Source of the DNA: Vanessa cardui
Taxonomy: Eukaryota > Arthropoda > Insecta > Lepidoptera > Nymphalidae
Length of the DNA stretch: 64,000 nt
Reading direction: 5' to 3'
Assembly (NCBI RefSeq): GCF_905220365.1
Contig: NC_061130.1
Span: forward strand, 8,501,501 to 8,565,500
Both the position numbers and the translations under genes were made by a program. Positions 23,626 through 38,335 of this stretch are shown here, piece by piece (the stretch's first letter is position 1; each line of letters begins with the position of its first letter). The notes beneath the pieces are model-generated. The model saw only the letters and a list, made by a program, of their open reading frames with translations. It made no database searches and was not told the DNA's origin.

Positions 23626-25370
23626 AATTTTGAAAGTAATATTATAAATTTAAATAAATATGGTAACTAATAGTTTGAGAAAATCAGAAGAGACACACAT
23701 TTTCAAATCGTTCAATAATATTGAAAAAACGGAAGGAAATTACGTTTACCATATAATCTATTATCAAATAACAGACAGAATGTGTGTATATATATCTTAG
23801 AAAGAGACAAAGAAAAATAGAAAGAGAGGGAATAATCGCTTGGAGAGGGCATAAAACGCTTTATCCTTAGGTTACGATTCTGACAATCTACTCTACTGAA
23901 AGCCATGTAAATGAACATCGTTGCCTATTTTCTAGTTTCGAAGCATCAAGTTGTAAAATTATTGCTTCTGTCCGTTATATTTAATATATGTCTGTTATAA
24001 TCAAATACTGGATCAATTTTAGGAAATTACTTCAAAATGGATTGATATTTTTAGACTGGACACGATACTAAATTGAACTAAAAGAGACGTATCGCTTTAT
24101 TTAATTATAAATGTCATTTTCGGCCAGACAGTAAAATATAAATAGACTATATTATAACTAGTACAGATTTATTCAACTAAAATAAAACCATTCCGTTGAT
24201 ATTGACAATTTGTGTGAGCACAGTTTGATCAAGTCAATATCGGTTATTCTATCAAATTGAAAAGATATATTATCTATAAAATAAACGTAAAATGCATTCG
24301 ATATCCTAAAAGCAATAGGTTGGGAATAAATTTGTAAAATGAATCTACAAAAAATATTCGAACCACAATTTGTCTAATTTAATTATTCTTATATAGATAA
24401 TAATGTACGTATTTTTTTATACTATGTGTAGTGCTGACTTGTATTGTGATATCTTTAGTTTAAATTTATTGATCTGAAACTCAAGTTATCAAATGTTCTA
24501 GTCACACTTCATTTCCTTTATTCATCAAAATTAAATAAAACTGAAACAAACAGGACAGCTTCCATTTCTTTTTTCTTACGTTTGGCAAAAATTAGGCGTC
24601 GAAGATTTCTGAGATTCTATTATAAAACATTACCGCTAACATGTTAGGTATTAACACAAATCTTGTACGATTATATGCTCTTTATATCTTTATGAGAATA
24701 TTATATTAAAATGGTTGACACTAAGAAGCTCAACTATTTATTTAATAAAATTATACATTAAAACCTTCTCATAAACGCTTTACAGCTAATGTTACAGTTT
24801 TATTTGATATATATTTTTAGGAAGGCTCTACAAATAAAACGTCTTCGTCTTTTCATTTAAATATCGAAAACAGATAACCGTATAGGGTAGGGAACATACC
24901 ATTTTCGCCCTTGGCTTAAGGCATGTCCTTCAAAGTCGAAGTGCATTTGCTTGTAGATATTATTGACAAGGTGTCGTTAAGCCTAGTTATGTGTGAGGAT
25001 AATGGCTTAGTATTGTCAGTTATGTTTTGAAGTTACGATTATAGATGTACCGTTTTGGATGGTGTAATTTATAGAAAAAATATATGAGTTTAACTCATGT
25101 TAATAATAAGTTATACTGAGAGGTAGTTTCCATTTTAATTTATATGTGTACATTATAATTAAAAGTTTATTTGTATTTAAATTTTACATCGGGAAAAGAC
25201 GGCTACCATCCTCTATCTCTGATGATGGTTTTATCTGCCCTTATACATTAGAACTGTGAAAGAAACCATTCGCTACACTGTCAGATCTAATAAATATTTG
25301 ATCTAAGATCGGCTGAAATGTGCCTTGAGCCTGTTTTTGCACTGGCTTAATTAATAATATTTAAAAATAT

Positions 25371-25432
25371 TGGTGTTTGACGTCAGAATAGCTGATGAAT
25401 ATGTAATACCTGACTAGACGTTCTTGCGTTGT
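25371..25432. repeat. Dispersed 'ggcggtagaata' repeat, decayed copy
   Basis: 'gacgtcagaatagctgatga', then 'acctgactagacgttcttgc', aligns in order with the copy at 2125-2205 but with many changes. Confidence 0.45.
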
Positions 25433-28423
25433 ATGCCTATCGAAATTATACTCTTTCATTTGTGAATAATAAAATACAATAATATTTTAATATAGTAGAT
25501 ACTAAATATTTTAATATTAATTGAACAAAATTTGTTTTTATTACATACATATATATAATAAAACAATACTTCCATCGAAGCTAGTTCAAATTAAGCCGAT
25601 TTAATAATTTACTTTATAAACGCCTATTAACAATATTGGAAATGAGTTTGCAAGTTGAATAATAAAATCATTCGTAACCGCTATTATTAAATGCAATAAA
25701 TAATAATAGCTATACGAAATGAGATATCAAATATAAAAGTAACATAGGCTATTTATTATTGAAATAGTCGAGTATTTTACTGTGTTACCCATTCAGTTAC
25801 AATCGAGGCCGCGCAAAATGGAGCGCCATGGTTAAGCTGAAGTGTGAACATTACATACACACGACACACTTACATGTAATTAGCACTGCGCTCACGATAT
25901 AAGTCATAAACGTCATAAGTCGTACGTTTCTATTTGGCTGATAAAATTATAGGCACTGCGTTTGTAGGTGAAACGGTGAAATCTCAAATAAGTATGTATT
26001 TGTTCATTTATTTACCTATACTTTTTTAGTCTTCTACATTGAGGACGGTAGACGTGATGTCCGTCAATGTGTAACAGGTTATATGTATGTTGACACATTG
26101 GTCGATTATCGTATATGTTTTGAACAAATGCGTAATCCTTGGTTCAAATAAGGATTATATTTATGTTAATACTAATGTAAGTAAAAATGCCGAAGATTCT
26201 TTAAAAATATAACAAAATATAAAATAAAAGATCCCGATGGCGAAAAAGTCTGTTTAAGTCTTTTTTTTTAGGCAAGAAATATCTTTAAATTATCAGAATA
26301 AAACCATAATGGGAAAGAGTTGATAAAATTAGGTTTGTACGCTTAGTAAAAGACAGCGCTATTATTGTTTGATGTTTTAATATAATTTAATGCAACCAAA
26401 TCATCATCATTGGAAATTCGAAAACGAAAAATAGTACTTATGATATTTTCAGAACAAATGGAGATAAATTACTTTTATTATATCTGCTTACAATCATCAT
26501 CACATACATCATCACATACATCTTCGATTACATTTGTACTATCTGGACTACACACGTATAATTGAAATTCTTACTAATACAGTAAACATGGAATAAACCG
26601 ATACCACTCTGAACATATTCAAATAAATATTGATTCTCCATTTATTGTTTACATATCAAAAGGCGGTTTTAGAATAAATACGGAAGTCGCGTGGTGGATT
26701 TTGTGTTTGCATTATACGAAGCGTAAGATACCGAATACAGGTATGTGAAGAATCTATTCGCAACACGAACTGATATCGCAGGTTTGGAATACATGTAGTT
26801 GGCAAAACCAATACGATTAATATAAACCTTATTGTCATAATCTGTGTAATTTATAAAATAAATAAAAAATAAATAACATACATGATATAATTCGGAAAAA
26901 TTTATAAAATATAAACAAATTAGTTATAGAAGCTTTTGCCTATTTCAATTTTGTATGTCGGTACAATAAGACCCAAACATTTTCCTATTTGGGTCTTAAT
27001 TAAAAATATTCTTAAAAATTCCTTCTTCCTTTAACATTCGTATTTAAATGGTATGCACGGTACGGTAAGTTAAACGATTAAGAACTCGGATGTAAATAAC
27101 CAATAGCACCAGTTTTCTAAACTCCTTAAAGATACGGCAACGAGTACCATTAAACTTCATAATCTTTAAGCCGGGAGCAAGTTGTGACGTTAAAACGCAA
27201 ACTAATTATATACTTATTAAGTAGTTACAAAATTGTCAAAACTAGTTAAAACATCGAGCCGACACCATTACACAGTTTGTTTAATTTGTCGCCGACTGAG
27301 TTCAAATTTACCTACCTTATAAAGTCTAGATTATCTCCAACGCTCGTTTCCTCGTTCGGATGACTTTAATAATTGGAGTCGTTAAAGTAATTGCATCTAT
27401 TATTACGAAACTAGTTATAGACACTTTATTAAAGTGCTTCAAATATTTGGTAATTATTTTGACAACCGCGCCATAGTTCAAATTTGGAAATATCTCTAAA
27501 ATCGACTTTGACCTGGGTATTATATATAAAATTAAATAAAGTAATACTATGTAAGTGGAAATCCTACTGTTACTGTACGCGTTAACTTAACTGGTCCAAA
27601 CCGGTATCTTCATTATTTTAATTAAATTTTTAATAAAATCAACGTAGTTCATCGACGACATTAATTAACTTAACAGTGTTGCCTCAAATTGAGCGTCGAA
27701 ATAAAGACGTATGTGAATTCAACACAAGTCGTGAAAATATCAGCAGTGTCACCCATTAAAATATTCTACAGTTAGTGAAGTTATTTAGAGGCTACACTTA
27801 CGTATTCCGCGCTTTAAAATTAGCACCTGCGTCCCGCCATAGCGGTAATACTTATAGTGTTACTTGCTTCTTACTAATTTTGTTTACTCTATTCATATAT
27901 GTATGTACTTTAAATGGCGTTAAGCGACAAATGGAGAGACCATATGGGTTCTGGTGGTAATCGTTGCAATTTACATCGATCATTATGTTGATCGTTCTTT
28001 AAAAAATGTTATTAAGTTTCTAATTTTGAAAGTATTCGACATTATATAATTTATTTTAAGGTTATCTGTTTGATATCAAAAACTTATTGTTTCCTATAAT
28101 ACTCAAGTATTGTTTTCTTTCCTTATTTTTTCTCATATATAGCGATGATTTATAAAAGATGACAAAACTCTGATACATATTTTTCTCTTTAAAAATTTTA
28201 GAAATTAGTTCTAAACGGTTTTACTTTCAATTAGACCAAATATGAAAATCAACTAAATATAATAATATGTTAGCGGTTAAGGGCGCATACTCAACAATAT
28301 TCGCAATATTCATGAAGGGTCTTCAGCTTATATTAGGCCACGCAAATTTATTAGACTCTGTATTATTTTTTGTATGCGAATCATTCTAAGCATCACACTA
28401 TTATTTCATCGATTAGTACAGTA

Positions 28424-28630
28424 ACAGCCTGTGAGTGCCACATTGCTGGGCTGTAATCCCTTTCCCTTTTTGGGAGTAGGTTGGGGGTCTATTCCAAGTC
28501 GCTGCTCACCACCTAATCAATCATAAACACAAATAAAGCATATCAAAATTCAGCAGTGCTTGCCTGGGTTTGAAACTGCATTCATCGATTAAGATGAACA
28601 CGTTCAAACCATTGAGCCATCTCGGCTCTT
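28424..28630 (-). mobile_element. Decayed tRNA-derived SINE, antisense
   Basis: Read on the minus strand it starts 'gagccgagatggctcaatgg', a decayed A-box region. It then shows B-box-like 'tttcaaacccaggcaagcac' and, after an internal deletion, the 3' end 'cagcaatgtggcact'. It is the same family as the copies at 40004-40240 and 55318-55615. Confidence 0.7.
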
Positions 28631-29439
28631 AATAACAGATCTAGATCTAATTCAATTTCATAATACGAGACAAATATAATGCCATTCAAAGCTGGAAATA
28701 AATAATCACTTCGTGTTCTATGATAGATACTGTTGATGCAATTTGTATGAAGTTTCAGGTTTGTGTATTCTGCTTACAGAATCTATACGTGTGCTGTTTG
28801 TAAAGCTTGAGAGTTCAGAGTGCTTGAAAATGAACAGTTAGCATCGGCGATACGTGGAAATAGAATATAGGTTCATTCGTTCTCTAAATATAGAGCAAAA
28901 TAGCGATATAAATCAGTATAATTTTATACATTACATTGACAGTTCATTGTGTATCTGTGATTAGTATTTATTCAAAATTGTAACAAGAATGGAAAAAACT
29001 GAAACTAAGATTTCGAAAAAAATATTTTAAATTATTTGATTTATATAATATGTATTTATAACATTGGTGTTATATTTATTTTGCTAGCCTTTCATAAAAA
29101 TGACGGGGTTTTTTTCAAGTTTTGGCAAAAGTATTTATAAACAGCGTTGGTATAAAAACACAAAATTTAAAATATAATTAGATTTAGCCATTAACTTTTT
29201 AAAATGAAATGCAATAAGAGCTAATTTTGTGGTTTCGATGAATATCAAACCATGCTTTAAAATTCGCAATAATAATACCAGTTTTCAATGCTACTTTATT
29301 TCATAAAAAACCACAGTTAAAACTGAATATGTATTTCCATATTTAATCACGTAAAGAAAAGCAAAGATAAATATATATATTTCGAGCCTTCTCATTGCAA
29401 CGTGACGATGATGAAACATTCTGTGCATCTGTAGCCTAA

Positions 29440-29645
29440 TGGAGCAAATATGCGCGGCTTCGATGGCCTTTCAGGGTATTGGTTGTCATGTCTTAGGCAA
29501 AAAAAATACGCCTAAGTCCTTTCTTGGAGCTCAAGTTTGCTCCATACCAAATTTCATCCAATTCCATTTATTGGTTTGGTAGTGAAAGAGCGACAGAGGG
29601 ACACAAAGAGTTATTTTCACATTTATAATATTAATAATATAGAAT
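29440..29645. mobile_element. RTE-like LINE 3' end
   Basis: 'atgcgcggcttcgatggcct', then 'aaatttcatccaattccatt', 'gtgaaagagcgacagaggga' and a terminal 'cacatttataatattaataa'. The motif order matches that at 22283-22422. Confidence 0.65.
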
Positions 29646-30339
29646 AATTAGAGATTGATTTAAGCTTACTATTTCGTAAGTCTCATATATTTCCACGCTA
29701 CATTATATTAGCGAAATTGTCTTTACTTATTAAGTCGCAGTAAAAATGTCGTATATACATACGTATGAACCATTTTGAAGATGATTACTATTTAATATTA
29801 CATATGAAAGAATTTTTTCATCGACTTTGAAGCTTTGTACAATTGTTGTGAGTACAATAGGTATCGCGTGATTTGTAAGGAAAATTATTAATAAAAAAAA
29901 ATTGAAACAGCGTGTCTGGCTTTATTGAAAGGGTAGTTGTTTTATTAAAAAGCTTTCTAACTATTCTTTAATAATTACAATAGATTGTTTTATTTTTAAT
30001 TTTTTTAAAGGCGTAGCCATTTCTACTAAACAAAATGACAATTTCAATTTTTGTTAACTGTTAAAAATTTAGCAGCTCTTCTCATCGTAACAATTTCCCT
30101 TTGCTCATAACCTCTTCTGTTCATAATATCATTGTTACTTTATATTGTGATGGTAGAGTAAATTATAAGCAATATTTTGTATTATATATCAGTAATCGGC
30201 CCTAGTAAAGTAAAGTAAATTGAAAAGATATGGTGATCCATTTATCGAAAATAATGTTTTATTTTTCGTTTAATACCAACTTATGCTCTAAGCTCTATGC
30301 TATACTCTATGCTAGGCTATATATACATATAAAGCGAAA

Positions 30340-30545
30340 TCGCAGTCACTGTTTAATCACGAAATCTCAGAAACAATAAGACTTACAAACTTGAAATTGA
30401 GCATGTAGTTTCGTATCTGGGTGGCGTACATTCGCTAAGATCTGATTTTACAAAACTCCACATTTAAGAGAGCAAAATGGGCATTAGGATTTGTGTTTTA
30501 TAAATTTCAAGCGGGTAAAGCCGCAGGATATACTATTTAGGGATA
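30340..30545. mobile_element. Retrotransposon tail remnant
   Basis: It includes 'cacgaaatctcagaaacaat', 'gacttacaaacttgaaattg', 'agcatgtagtttcgtatctg' and 'gggtaaagccgcaggatata'. I recognise these as a decayed form of a frequent lepidopteran tail that normally ends 'gcgaagccgcgggcgacagc'. A small piece of the same end is at 34530-34565. Confidence 0.6.
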
Positions 30546-32284
30546 CAATATACTAGAATATTAATATTCGTTTTGTATTAATTAACATATGAGGTTATTT
30601 TTGAAGAAAATAATGGTAGGTATAGTATAGAAGACATAGTATGCATATTAAGAATGAAAAGTGTTTTGGAAACCTACCCGACTACTGGTAGTTTAGCTAT
30701 AATTTATTTTTTCTGTAGCAACAATAGTTTATTATAACAATAATTTTAATGTCAATGATGTAATGAAAAAATGAAAGTCAGGCTGATAGGGGGTTGAAAG
30801 TGAGACCCGATATCAGTCCTCGAGTGAACGGAGACAGGATTGAACAAAATAATTTCCTTCGACGCCGGTTTCTGGAATAATGATATTTGACGTTTCAATT
30901 TAAACTCGCTTCAGGTATGATGAAATGTTGAATTATTTTTTCATTTGTCATTTTAATGTCTTACACTTTTCTTCATTCGCTACGCTTACGTAGAGCGTGA
31001 ATTTTGATTTATTAATATTCGATACGTGGCTTTCCAGTTCGAAAGTTTAGACTTGAGTATATATTTTTTTCATATTAACCATTTTAAAATAAAAGCAGAC
31101 AAGGGAAAATAGGTATGTATATTAAGTGGTCTCATCTGTTGTTACACGTTTGTTATAAGCGGCTTTAGCTACATTATCTGTATTAATGAATGAAAATGTA
31201 GAGATATCTTCACCACTTACCAGTAGTTGGACCATGTGGCAGTCTCTTTATCTACATTATATTTTACAAAGGCGAAATTTTAAAAGTTCATTTAGTAACA
31301 TAATAAATCAATTATATATATGCTGTTACGTTTGTTTTTAACCAGGCCGAGTATCGCAACTGTACATAATATGTATATAGGTTTTAAATGGCGCAGTTGT
31401 AACAATACTATTACGGTAACAACTAATTTCATATGGCCGATTAACAAAATTCTGAGTGCCGTTTCAATTGTGCCGCGGGTTGGCTCGGAGCCAGGTTCTT
31501 TAGTAATATTAAATTCGCAAATCTCTCGCCACCCAGGGAAGTGAAACCACACGTATAATTCATTTCGATATAATTCGTATAAAACCAAAATAAAAATAAT
31601 TAATATAGATTTTTATTATTAGGTATTATTTTATCTTAACGTTTCTTACTTTAATTTATTTCTCATCAAATTTCACGTGGATTTCACGTTTCATTTCATC
31701 TATATGGAATGTACGAATATTTAATCTTAGCCGTTGGCAATTACTAGGTTTTTTACTCTCAAAATTTCTTTATAAAGGTATTGACCTTATTTAAGATATT
31801 AATTAGTGAATAATTATTTTGGTATTATTTTTACTCATTAAAACAAAAAGGGCATTATTTAATGAAGTCATATATTCACTAAAACAAAAATACAAAAAAG
31901 TAATTAAAATGTAAAACTAATGGAGTGTAACAAAAATAAAAAGTACGTGTCTAAAAGACGAGAGCTAAGGAGGTTGTAGCGTGAGAAAAGCCTCTTAACC
32001 TTGTACTTAACTGAATTTTTACAGGTAGCTTTTCTTGCTTCGACGTGCAGGAAGTTTTAGAGGTAACGTGAGATAGTCTCGAAGGAAATCAGAACGACAA
32101 AACATAGCTAATACTTTATATTATTTACCTATTAACTAAATATCGTAATTAAGTTTACTGTACCTATAGATAGTTAATTTATAGTATATTTAATATATCT
32201 TTCAATATACTCTATATTGAGCGAGAAAATTTATTTAAAAAATAAAAAAGAAATCGTGATAAGCTTATAGTTCAACAGTAAACA

Positions 32285-32600
32285 CGCAACAAACCAGCCA
32301 CGCCGCACGAATTCACGAGCGCTTCCATCCGCACCGTAGCGCAGCGAAGCACTGGGCGAAGCGAAGCGTTGCAGATTCAAAAAATTCCATCAAAACAAAT
32401 TCCTCATCCGAGTTACCCGGGGCGCGGATCTTTTGAAATCACAGTTCATACGCTGCACTTCGGCGGCATTGTTTCGATAGAGCGCTGCACTGTGTTTATC
32501 TCGCGAGGATGTTTGACTAGACTTTAGTATGTGCGCTGGTTTCAGAGAAGCGCCTTGCCTTCCACGTTTCAAGGGTTGTCAAGGCGTGATTAATTTTAAT
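32285..32600 (-). promoter_or_regulatory. GC/CpG-rich island; candidate internal promoter or 5' exon of bru
   Basis: About 315 bases are close to even GC in an intron that is otherwise near 33 percent. There are many CpGs and a short repeat of 'gcgaagc' at 32342-32370 ('gcagcgaagcactgggcg', 'aagcgaagcg'). A minus-strand frame of 60 codons spans 32390-32572 but has no ATG at its front, so I do not call it coding. The most likely roles are an alternative bru promoter with a non-coding first exon, or an enhancer. Confidence 0.35.
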
Positions 32601-33584
32601 CGTTTGAGTCGAAGCACCGTCTTGGGAAGTATTTAACATCGCAGCACGCCCGCTTCAAAAGTCTTGGCGTTAAGTAATGTAGCCTTAAGTCTAAAGACAA
32701 TCAGGCTTGAATGGAGCACACGGTATGCGATTGTATGAAGTATTTTAATTAAAACATCTTACAGTTTTTTTTAAACGAAAGTTTAAATTTAAACCTTCTT
32801 ATATTTATCATTTAAAACAAATATGTCAATAAACCAATAGCAACAGTTACAATTTAATATATGAATTGTTTCTTCATAACATACTGCAATATATTACAAG
32901 CCTAAGAGTATTTTATTAATTTCATGTTGCTTGAAAATACTTTTTTGCAAAATAAATATCTTTTGTTTATTCAATTGAATTTTATATGAGAAATAAATAG
33001 ATTATTTAATAGCGTGTCATTCATGGTCAATTATTTTTGCTCGTAACTACGTCTTCTATTTAAGTGTTATCACACCCTTTTATTTAGGCATTGATCTGTT
33101 ATCAATGTTCACCATATAAGTGGATATTATGATCCTTATATATAATTACGACATATTTCATTACGACAAATCTTTTTTATACAATAAACACCAATAAGAG
33201 TGAAAACATGGAATACAATGCTAATTCAGTAGGAGGGATATTTAAAGGAGTTTCATTTCCACTTCGTTCGCTCTTGAATTGAATAAATTTGGATGAAGAA
33301 TGAATGAATTTCGTTTAAATTCGAAGTAGTCATAGCGACCTTATCTGTGCAGTTGACAATAGATTAAATTTATTTCTAATAATTTGTCATAATAAATGCG
33401 TGACAATGTTTCATTATAAAAACATTAATACTCTTAATCTACGGTGTTGTTTTGAATTTTGAAACTTGATTTTACAAGATTAATTTATGTACTAACTACT
33501 CGGAAGCATAATTACAAACAGAAAAAACATAAATAATTAAGAATTATATTTTTATACGCTTGTATTCTTCATAAAAATTGTCGT

Positions 33585-33705
33585 GTAGATGGTAAACGAG
33601 CAGATTGACCTTTTCATCACCCGATGGAAAGTCCATCGTCCTAAGATATGCACTTCACTGGGTGCCTTGCCGGTGTGTTGCCGGTGTTTGAGGGCTACAC
33701 TTGTC
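33585..33705. repeat. Dispersed lepidopteran repeat fragment
   Basis: 'gtgtagatggtaaacgagca', then 'tcacccgatggaaagtccat' and 'tgccttgccggtgtgttgcc', resembles the leading part of the interspersed repeat whose trailing part is at 1422-1580. Confidence 0.45.
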
Positions 33706-34494
33706 AAACCTAAATTATTTAATTTGTATATTTTATTGTCATTACATTTACTAATATTCTAAAAGCTAGGTATGTTTTAGTGATAAGTTATTTGAGCCAT
33801 ATTGCTTAGTTTTTTAGTCACGGTTTCTAACAAAATAATCAATATAATTGAGGATATCATGCGTTATTTTAAGGGAAAAAAATATTAGTCTATAGTTCTG
33901 TTTAAAAAAAATTAAAAGCAATTATTATTTTCGAATTACAAACCTGAAGTATTGCATGATATGTGACGTGATGCGGTTACGAGTTTTATGCTTCTGTAAT
34001 ATTTAGCTTTGTAGTGTACTTTCATTGTGCAATAACTATTCTCTTGTGAACGTTAAGGCTAAGTGGATATATACAATCGTTGTACGACTAAACAGTTTAT
34101 TCGAGTTGCCATACGCTCCACGATTTCGACTTTAATCTAGGTACAGCTTAATTGTTGAATACATTCAAAATCAAAAAAAATCGAATTGCGAAAGGCTTGT
34201 GGGCTTTGTATTCGTATGACACAGTAAGTTGTATGACTGTAAACATGTGTATACTTCAAATATCATATTAAGTACCTACATAGTAAAATGATACGATTTT
34301 GTTCTTTGTAAGATTTAAACGATAGATTATTCAGACTAAATTACAGGAACAACGTATTTCTGAGAGTATTGATTAAACAAAAAATATAAAGTCAATCTAT
34401 ACCTTCTAATATTTCGTAGTGAAAATAACTATGATGTTCTCTCACAAACAATCAAATAAACAGATATTGATGAAATTCGCTATGAAGTAAGCTT

Positions 34495-34580
34495 GAACTC
34501 AGAGGAAGGACTTGGTCTTTTGATATCCAACCCTCACCCTGAGCGAAGGCTCGGGCGACAGTTAATAAATTATAAATAGG
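34495..34580. mobile_element. Short retrotransposon-tail fragment
   Basis: 'ccctgagcgaaggctcgggc' followed by 'gacagttaat' is the characteristic end of the tail seen at 30340-30545. Confidence 0.4.
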
Positions 34581-36379
34581 TAATAATTTTTCCAAAAAAT
34601 CGTAACATTCACCGTCGCTTCCAAGAATGAGCAACCTATTTTTCTTTGCGACTCTTTGATGTGAGGAAAACATATTCTGTATAATGTAATAAAATTATAA
34701 GATGTTTCGCTCTAAACGCCCAAGGGGTGACTTATATCGAACACTGGGGAAATTTCGTTTTTTTTTTTCAATAAAGGGCACGCGTTTGGCAATCGAACGC
34801 TATGATCTATTATTATATTCGCAATATATATACATACGTATATAGTATATACAATACATGATAAATATATTGAACTGCAAGTAAAATACGAATTATTGCT
34901 CTTTTGTTGAAACGAATATGTTAGTTGTGATGTCTTATATAAAAATATAAATAAGAAGCTCGTTCGCGTGCTATGGTTTTGTTTTTATGCTTCGATTGGT
35001 AAATAAAGCGAGCTATGTTTACTTCAGTATCACAAAGGATTCTCGAGCTAAATTATCTGGAATAGATATTTTTGTTTGTGTTTGTCGATTGACCTACTTA
35101 TTATAAGAAGAGTACGAAATTGATTATAATACTTAGTGTCCTAAAGCCTTAGATTATATATATAACTAGATAGGTATAGTTATAACATTGGTGTGCGAAC
35201 AGTTACACTTGACACTCGTTAAGTCTTATAATAGTTTAACTAGTGTGCTTGTATTTATTGGGCAGAAACGCAAGAAGAACGCTTATATCACTCCTATGTA
35301 AAGGCTCTTGCCACCTTACTCTTATGTATGCTTGACGCGTAGTTTATACACAAAATTGTTTATTTTTATTTAAGTAAGTATTTATTGGTTCTCTTTAATT
35401 ATTTATTACACCAATAATAATCAATTTCGATGTTTCTCACCCACCGAGAGTCCTGTGATACCTACATCTATTATAAATAATATCAGAAGGGGAGCTCTTA
35501 GGGTTGGTTTTAAAAATTATACTTTCTTACATATCGATATGATACAATGGAATTTTAATTTATTTAATAAATTCAGTCCAAAGCTTTATATTTTATATGT
35601 TCCTAAAAATCTATAGTTACATATCTGTAAAAAAGTACACGAATACACGTGCGTACAATATTTGTTTTTTTGCTGTTTTAATAACTGTTTTGTGTTAGTA
35701 CAATCTTTATACAAAATAAAGATTTTCTGATTCTCTTTTTTATTATAATCATACAGAAAACACGTCTATACCCTAATCCATACGTTTTATGTCTTGGTAT
35801 CGAAAATCATAAATAATTAATCACCAAGGGTTACTCTTTAGTAATGATATGTTTTTATAACTAATGTTGTTAATAATACAAATGTGAAGTTAATTGTATA
35901 ATAATTTTGACTGTACTCGTATTTATTATTAAGCACACGGCTTATGATATTTGATGAGAGAGACTGAGCATGCTAGCCCGTTTAAACGCGGGTTCAAATA
36001 AAAACAATCGAAGTTCGTATTCAAGGAAAAACATTCAAATTTTTCTACCCATACGGCACACATAGATGGACGACGGGTTGTATGATCGTGTAGCGCCTAC
36101 TTAACACGTTTTAAAAACATAATTTATCCTCGTTTACACAAAAGAGCGCGGCGCTTGCAAGACAATGGAGTTATGTAACACACGATTGAACGAGGGAAAC
36201 AATTCAACGTGGCTCGTTCTACGTAAAAAAAGTTGACACAATTATGTTGAAAAGTAACAAATATTGTGTCATACTTTTGTGCAATGTGAACTTGTTTGTT
36301 TGAGCCTTTGATAAAAATCCTTCACTGCTTTCCTTTACAATTCATGGTATAAATATGTGTCGCTGGGTAAATGTTTTGT

Positions 36380-36600
36380 TGTAATCGCCGAACACCCGTG
36401 GCACTGCAGTATAAACACTGTCAGCTTTCAATTTCCGGTCCTTTTCTGAAAAATTCTTGACAGAGAGTCTTAAAAACTTGTCTTGACCAAGGCTTGAAGG
36501 CAGAACTTTGGGTTGCAACCTTTTCGTTTTGGGTTTCGCCTAGGTCGCCGCTGGGTTTTTCTATTTTATTGTACCCCGTGATCTCGTTGGGTTAACATTA
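36380..36600. other. GC-raised intronic block, unidentified
   Basis: This is a moderately GC-rich stretch with 'ggtttcgcctaggtcgccgc' and 'accccgtgatctcgttgggt'. No frame looks coding on either strand and no repeat family is recognised. It may be a regulatory element or an old insertion. Confidence 0.25.
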
Positions 36601-38295
36601 CTGAACATAGTAATATGTTAATTACCGGTCTGATTTAATAAATTATCTTGCGTTAGATATCCCGTTTATTGTATAACGAACTTAAGGAGCGGTAGATAAT
36701 TGTCGTCGTCAACCAAATTACTGTGTAGGACCTACACTGTAGGTAATTAAAGACAAATTGTGTTTTATTCGTCGTGTATAAAAATAATTATCGGCTATGA
36801 AATTCTATTACTTTGAGGAAAATCTTTGGTATAAATTCTTAGACATGCAGGTATTACTGACGATGCTAAGCTAATATATTATATTATTTTTGTATTGATT
36901 GTTGTAAAGTCGTTTTTTATTATATTGTATTCTTTTTTGTAAATTGAGAGTTTACGTATTAGAAATAATTACACGGTAACAAAGATTATGATTTTGTAAT
37001 GAATCAATTGTTTGGTGTTAGGCATTGTTTGTGAACCTAAACAAACAAAGAAATAATTATGTACGTAATAAAATAATATCACGTTAAAAAATATTTCGGT
37101 AATAATTGAATTGAATATACGCTAGTCAAAAAATATTTCCATGAAAAGTAAATCCATATCAGAGACGCTTGTTAAATCGGACGCGTAACAGGAGTATGAA
37201 ATGGAAAGATATGGAATTCGTTTACACAAGCACAATGGCTGTTCGTTGACTCTGCCTGGTGACAGGAACGCGATACTGTCACCCTCTATACGGTATGGCT
37301 CAATATTTATTGGGATACAAGCGCTTCAAAATATCGCTTCATATAGCGAATTGTATTGTTTTTGCCTATTTTAATTCCAATGTCTTAATCCATACGTGTC
37401 TAATACAATACGTTTTTAATATATTCTCATTTTTCATTAAGTATCGAAAGTTGTGGCTGAATACTCAGTGGAAATAATTAAATTATTAAAAAGGGTGCTG
37501 GTAACTTAACTTTTTTTTACTGTAAAACGAAGACAGAGAAACAGCACAGAATAAAGTTCGTTAATTTTTTACATATTTCTTATGAATCAGTTGATAAAAC
37601 ACAAAAATAAAAAAGAAGCAATCCTGCATGTTTTGGAAGAATATCGACCAACTCGCTATGGAACTAATCCCTTATTATAAAACTAACAAACATATATTTA
37701 AGAATAATCCGTGAACACGCTATGATAACATTAAACTTAAAATAACGCAACACTTTTAACAACACAAACAGTTGAACGACGTGCCGAAACGAAAACTCCC
37801 ATACAAACACATACTTGTAACAAATGCATTCATCCCACGTCTAATAAGCGGGAAACCGCGTGTTATGAAAATTAATTAAAACCGCTCCTCGTATCGCCCT
37901 CCCGTTAATCATGGGCGAGCGTATGAGAAAATTAAACGGCAGCATGAAAAACTGACCACATTACGTTTAAATCGTGACGGTACTATCGAAAATTTTAAGA
38001 CTCCAGTGTAAAATAATTATTCCACAACATCCTTGTTTATATAGCAGAAAACCAAATGAAAAGTGGACTCGAATTAGCAATTATTTACAATATGTTAATA
38101 ACATATTTTCAGAATTTATTTTTACTTTCCGATTTATTCTTACTGGTTGGTGAAATTGACATTTTTGTATGAAAAATATTGATAAAGTATGAGTGAAATT
38201 CAGTTATTTTTTAATTTACCTACCTAAAATTAAAAGAGTAAAGTTATTTTTATATATGAACAAAGATTCTATGAATTCGCAATAAAATAAAATGA

Positions 38296-38335
38296 AATTT
38301 TGATCTTGTTATGTATAAATAACAAGATCAAAATT
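38296..38335. repeat. Perfect inverted repeat, 17-base arms and 6-base loop
   Basis: 'aattttgatcttgttat' at 38296-38312 and its exact reverse complement at 38319-38335 flank 'gtataa'. Confidence 0.8.

Noticed and set aside
26656..26838. 60-codon minus frame starting MTIRFILIVLVLPTT, signal-peptide-like
   Set aside because: It is short with no supporting motif, splice site or polyadenylation signal, and a hydrophobic start is common in AT-rich chance frames.
31292..31588. 98-codon minus frame overlapping a 74-codon plus frame
   Set aside because: There is no recognisable motif. Open frames on both strands in a mildly GC-raised spot are better explained by composition.
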